Assembly: GCF_033807715.1 (NCBI RefSeq)
Contig: NC_084596.1
Span: 37,984,958-38,048,957, forward strand
Reading direction: 5' to 3'
Origin: Cololabis saira
Lineage: Eukaryota > Chordata > Actinopteri > Beloniformes > Belonidae
Length of the DNA: 64,000 nt
The notes under the pieces were generated by a model. That model made no database searches and was not told where the DNA came from. It saw nothing but the letters and a program-made list of their open reading frames with translations. A program made the translations under genes and the position numbers. Shown here in pieces: positions 58,235 through 64,000 of the stretch. Position 1 is the first letter of the stretch. Each line of letters begins with the position of its first letter.

Positions 58235-61200
58235 AGGTAAGAAATGTACATAACATCCGCACAATAACATCGGCAGCCTCCCTCCTTCGCTTAACATCAT
58301 CCCAGAGTTAAAAACACCGAAGGAAATGCACTCTGACTCGAGATCCAGTCAAAACCTGGTGCACCAACACATTCTCTTTTCTTTTATCTGCAATGTCTGG
58401 TGTGGACACCACCAGAGGTCGCAGGACTTTGATAATGGGTGCTGTGTTGTGCTTTACTTGGTAACGTAGGCCGTTGACCATGCTTGTGGGTGCAAGTGGA
58501 CAATGAAGTAAGCTTCCTGTGTCCTTGTGTCTTCGTCAGTGACTAGTGAGTGCAAGGTGAGTGACTGGATGGCTGGGGAGGGGGATGGGGTTAGGGTTAG
58601 GAAATGAGGTTAGGACAGGGAAGGGTATTGGCCTCCCTAACGCTTACCATCATCTGTTCAATAGGCACTAATCAATTTTTCATCACGATACTGAAATACT
58701 TTCGTCCCATCTGACAAAAAACCCGATGTTAAAGAACTTGCACAAATTCTATGGAAATAAAGGAGATGACATGAAATATCAGCTCATCCTGTATGTGCCC
58801 TCTATGGGCCACTGATACCAGATGACTGGGTCAGGTCACATGAGCTATTCCATTCTGTTTTTCTTTTTTTTTTTTTTTCCACAGACTTTAATGACTTATG
58901 AGAAGCTCCATGGGGTAAAGGGATACAGCAACATCTACACCCACAGAGAGCTGGGTTATGGTAAAAGATGGACAGATGAAGGAGGATGAGCCTGCCCTGA
59001 GGACGGGTTAGCAGGGAGGACGGAGACAGAATCAGACAGAAACTACAGAGAGCGTAAGCCTGTGAGAGGGGAAGAGTCAAACAGAGAGCAGAAAAGGCGA
59101 GAGCCGAGTCAGAGAATCCTGCCAAGAAGCAGGATGTGGATCAAAGTCAAGGCTAGTCAAAAAGCACACAGCCTGTGGAAACTCAGAAGACTGCAAAAAC
59201 CCTGAATACTGGTAATGATAATTCCTGGGGTGCCTTATTTGACTCATTATTTATTTAATGTTAATCTTTGCATTTTAAGGCTATTATAAATATCTAGACT
59301 AGAGCACTTTAAATATAAGAAGGGGACTGAACAAATTAAATAGATAACATCACGTATTCAGTAAGTGTGAACAAGTTAACATTTCTGCATGCCTTACACG
59401 ACCCTGAGTCACTGAAAGGGTCATATGAATGAGAAGCAGACACAGTGCAATTTGGAAAATTTCAAGGCATTACGAGCAATCTCAAGGTGACACCATGGAA
59501 AAACAGATCAGGAATTTGACACAACAGAAGGATTTATTCAAATAAAGTAAAATAATACTGCAACAAACTTGACCAGTGGTCTCTCTCTAGCCAGAGGTGA
59601 ACACATGTTTATGAAAGAGCTTTCCTTTGACACTAAATGTCAAAGGAAAGCTCTTAAAGTACATAAAAAAAAACAGTGGCAGTAGGTTAGTAGGCTATTG
59701 CCTCATCAGGACACAAAGGCAAAGGTCAAATAAAACATATACAAATAAAAAAACTGAAAAAAAATTTCAGTTTGTATGCAAAATGAACAAGCAAAGTTAT
59801 GGAAACCTAAGCAAATATATTGAAATGAAAAATGTGATTTAATTAGTAATTTACATGAAACATCGCTGAGACTCTGAGGCTAAATAAAAACGGGTCTCAG
59901 TTGCTCATATTAATTCAGATTGGAAAAGTGGCAGCTTATTTGCATTTGTTGTTTGCTTAATCTGTTCAGTCAAGGACATTAATAAATGACGCCATAACAT
60001 GAGCCACTTATACACTAAATCTGTATGCACAGTGGTCAGAAAGGAGGCCCTAGTCATCTGGTTTGCAATGATTACATTTTTAGCATTCTGAAAGTCAGTA
60101 TTGATGACGCCCTATACTCACTCACAGAAAACAATGACTACACTCCAAATATAATTATCCAAATAAAGCACGCTCGGAAACTGCTTTATTTTGGGGGGGT
60201 TGTTTTACTCCACTCCAAGATTTTATTTTGGGAGTACGTTATGAGCTAAACAAAAAGCAAACATGAAGCAATCTGCCATTGATAAGCTCAATGAAGTGCA
60301 AATCTAGTGCACTTAAAGCAGCACAAAATCAATATGTTAACAATAATGGATAGCCACATTAGCCTAGTGTATTGAAATGAACATTTCACTTCAGCCCCGA
60401 TTACTCCATTTGCAGCAACTGCTTAGCAACAAATAGTAAACAGGAATTGCCTATACTAAACAATATTTCAAATACTGACCTTATTCTAAATAAATAAAAA
60501 CAATGTTTTTACTCATATTTAATGTACATTACAAAGTATGGCTTGATTAATGATTCATACCTGTATTATAGTACATCTTCCAGCCATTATAATGTCTGAG
60601 CCCATCTAAAGTCTAAATGGCTTACATATCCCTAAAACTACAGTACATTACTTGGGTTTTTCTCCTACCATTGAAAAGTCGTTTTTTTCCTGCAGCCATG
60701 TTGCTCCACTCTGACAGGGGTCACTTAGACCATGCATTTTAGAGCAGTTAGGGCATAATAGTGCAATTAAGGTTTCATACATGTTTACATAATGCAACAG
60801 AAATCAGAATGCTAGGCTACATAGCTTAATTTGATTATTCCTCCAAACAAAATCTCATTTGTATCAAGGTGATTAGAAAATGCAGTTTACCAGCAGGGTC
60901 TTATGTAGAATAAGTCATGAACTAGATTGATATGACAGCTTTGCTGTGCATTTAAATACATCCAGAGTAAACAAAACTGGATATAAAGGAACACAAAGGA
61001 TAAACAGCAGGTGTCAGTTAAAAGCATATAATATATGTCACTTCTGTACTCTATCCAATGACTAAACTTAGACGTTGGGCATCTCATCTTTTTTGGCATT
61101 GCCTCCTACTTTTCCACTCAATACCCCCAACGATGCAGCATGATGCAAAAGTTCAAAGAACTCAAAATCACATCACTCACGCTCTGCAATCAAGGGGGCA

Positions 61201-64000
61201 TCAGATCTTCTTTTTATCGTTGTGCAGAATGATAAAGAGACTAAACTTGCAGCTAGAGACCCAAAGAGCCGTCCACAGTGACGAGAACAAGAAGTTTTGC
61301 AACAGATGGTACAGCCCCCACAGAATATCATCTCAAAGTCCTGGAGTCAGACTGGGATTATTTGTAAAGATCACAGTATGAATGAAGTTAGCCACTAATA
61401 TAACTACAAATAATTATATTATAACTCCTGGCTGCATTCCTTTTAATGTCTCATGACATTGTGGCTTGTTTTGCATGGTTCAAAATATGTTTATTGAGGA
61501 AGAGACCTGTCCTGTGTCCTATGACCTGATTGTGTAAAAGAAAGTGTCTGAGAAAATGTGAATAATGACAATCAAGAGCAATGAGGGTAAGAGGGTCTGT
61601 GGTCTTGGTGGTGCAGTAATCATGTAGATTTGAAAGTAGATTCAGATTCAGATTCAGAAAAGTAGTAAGTAGGACTGAAAAGCTAATAGATTTTTGATTG
61701 AAATTACAATTTGAACCAATGCACGTAACAAATCATAAAGGTTACATATATTTATGGGACTCAATACTGATAATTTGGAAGTATTTCGTTACCCTGCAAG
61801 GCGACACAGTGTTCAACATGGAACCACAGGAAACAGTACAACCATTGTGCATTAAAAAAAAAGACGTGCTGGTTTTGCTGAAGAAGTGATTGTGAATAAT
61901 GAACTGAAACGTAACTTTCAAACATTTTATCACAAATCAAATTAAAGTTGCAGTATCTGTGAGAAATAGTTAAATTAGATGTTCTTCACAAATCATTCAG
62001 CTATGTTTGAAAGCATTTTCCAGTTACATGAAAGTTAAAATCTCTCAATGAGTTTCTATTACTTATTTCCTCAAGACATGCAAGGTAACATCTGCTTTTG
62101 AAATGTCACACGTCCCTGAAACACTTTTTGTGACATAAGACAACTGTTTTGTGGGAAATTGAGTATTTCACCCAGGAGAAAGAACAAAAAGAAGATTGTA
62201 GAAAATCTTTGAATTTGATAAGTGAGCATATTACGATGTACTGTAAGTCCAAAGCAGAAATGGAACAGTAAGCACCCCGATTGCTTCTTTCATCCCTTGG
62301 TAAATTAGAATAACATGTCAAATGTCAAGTGCTTCAAAAGGTTCTCAATCAAATCAGCCTCAGTGACAAATGTAATTCAAAACCATCAACAAGCATTAGC
62401 ACCCATGCGCACAGAAGACTAATACAGGCGATATGGAAAAAAGCAGTTTAATGCCAACATTACTTTGAATCAAAGTGGGGACTAAGTGGACTGTGTTCTC
62501 TTATATTGCCAATAAAACCAAACCACACATCATAGCATGCCAGCGCTGCAGCACCATAATCCACTTACTAACGGATGGGGATGATGTTATAATAGTACCA
62601 GTGCTACATATGACTTACACTTCTGCCATGTAAGTCCTGAATGGAGCAGAGAAGACATGGTCTGTGTCAGGCCAACAGAGCAGACATGATATCAGAGCTG
62701 AGCTACCAATCTGTCACTTAATCTTTGGATACAGGCATTAAGAATCAGGAAGGCGGAAAGATCTGGACTGTCTGACAGCCATGAGATAGGAAAAGGAAGT
62801 TTCTTGCTGAGAATATAATAAACTTTATCTTTGCAGAAGGGCCACTGATTGAATTTGATACCAGGTCATTGTGTTAACGCAGGAAACTGACAGTGTTCAA
62901 ATACTGAATCCATTCTTTCATGCATTTGTTATCAAGCTAACTCATGAATCCAAAACTGAAGTACAAGATTTACTACTAATTTAGACTGTCGGGGATTTTA
63001 GCAGTCGGCTTTACACAGCGCTGATTTTTGACATTGAATAAATTTGAAAGTCGAAAGCCCATTTCACACATGTCACACAAATGTTCCACCACAGGAAATG
63101 AGAATTAATGACAGAACCTGCTTACATCATTTGATTCAATTTGGTGTATTCAATAAAAGCTCAAATAACTTTAAGCTATGATAGCCTAGATTCTATATGG
63201 TGATCAGATACTAATCTGAACTGCATTGTGGTTGACTGCTGTTGACTTTTATAAAATAAAGTGCATATACTGTATGTACAAGTTATGGCAGTGAGCAGGT
63301 CTGGACCAAAGTGCACCATCTGACAGGCATTTTCACTGTGATCACTGTAATTATCAATATTATTGTAAGAAGACAGACAAAGCAAGACCAGGAAACACTC
63401 AAATAGCGTGAAGAAAGCTGCAGGCTTAATACGGGTAAAGGTAATCGGAGATGTGGAAGCAGGTGTGCTAACTGTGATGCATGACAATTTGAAGACATGA
63501 TAAATTAAGGCCTATTCCACACGTACACAGTTATTTTCAACAAAATGACTCTGTCTTTCTGTTGTTCTCTAAAAAATAAATCTGAAAAAATAAATTCTTC
63601 TATGCAGCCATCTTTAATTTATTAAAAAAAAAATCTTTCTCAACATTAAATTAGAAAAACACAATTCCACAGTGAAAGCTACATGAATACACAGTGCATG
63701 GTATTCTGCATGGGGGGCATACACTCATCTACATACATCATACCTCACTACACAAACACTAATGCATCATCATCAATGACACATACAAGATCCATCACGA
63801 TCTTCTATTCATGTCTGTCTTTCTGTACTTCACTGTCTGTGACTTTTGTCCTTTTGTCCTCTTTGACAGGATCTGTCTCAGGTCCTAATAAAGTTAGCTA
63901 GACTGTCAAGAGGGCTGGTGTAGGGCGCTCTCACCTTCACTCTCACATATGCTCAAGAAAACTTACATCTGCTCCAAGATCAAACTATATACAAAATAAA
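58235..64000. other. Non-coding sequence at the right end, presumably astn1 intron
   Basis: About 5.8 kb without a recognisable exon. A GGTTAGGGTTAGG string at 58591-58603 is too short to be a telomeric array. A perfect 18-bp inverted repeat lies at 59615-59655. Poly(T) at 58863-58878. No transposon was identified. Confidence 0.5.
59615..59655. repeat. 18-bp perfect inverted repeat, 5-nt loop
   Basis: AAGAGCTTTCCTTTGACA, loop CTAAA, TGTCAAAGGAAAGCTCTT. This forms a short, fully paired hairpin. No flanking duplication or transposon end was found. Confidence 0.8.

Noticed and set aside
58587..58612. GGTTAGGGTTAGG as an interstitial telomeric repeat
   Set aside because: Only two units; too short to distinguish from chance.

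Overview
This window is vertebrate nuclear DNA, most likely from a ray-finned (teleost) fish. It is AT-rich, has long introns, and carries a teleost-style repeat load: a DIRS retrotransposon, a Tc1-like element, hAT and Harbinger MITEs, Rex1-like and RNase H-bearing LINE fragments, and many microsatellites.

Host gene. The only host gene I can support lies on the minus strand. Nine consecutive coding exons, between 56677 and 18316, encode about 421 residues of an astrotactin, best matched to astrotactin-1 (astn1). All eight introns have GT-AG borders and all reading phases join. The exons run from the first transmembrane segment, through the cytoplasmic loop and second transmembrane segment, into the start of the large ectodomain with its first EGF-like module. 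The signal peptide and N-terminal exons should lie above 64000, and the rest of the ectodomain below position 1. Everything else in the window is intron sequence, or sequence next to it, plus mobile DNA.

Layout. Positions 1-18315 form the intron after the last visible exon and hold most of the mobile DNA. A 5'-truncated LINE (4548-7779) contains a 915-bp hAT-like MITE, which itself contains a 140-bp Harbinger-like MITE. Next comes a complete DIRS element (8022-13686), then a decayed hAT transposon (14594-16928). From 18316 to 38466 the six 3'-most visible exons are separated by mostly plain introns, with a Rex1-like LINE relic and a 242-bp purine tract. The 12.5-kb intron 38467-50973 holds a decayed Tc1-like element and a GC-rich poly(A)-tailed retroinsertion of unknown class. 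The three upstream exons occupy 50974-56677, with a small hAT MITE and a 108-bp perfect hairpin insertion between them. From 56678 to 64000 I see no exon.

Most notable. The DIRS element appears structurally complete. It has identical 142-bp inverted terminal repeats and an internal complementary region that joins copies of the two outer ends without a mismatch. Its gag-like, reverse transcriptase/RNase H and tyrosine recombinase frames are all open, and the key catalytic residues are visible. It sits in the same orientation as astn1.
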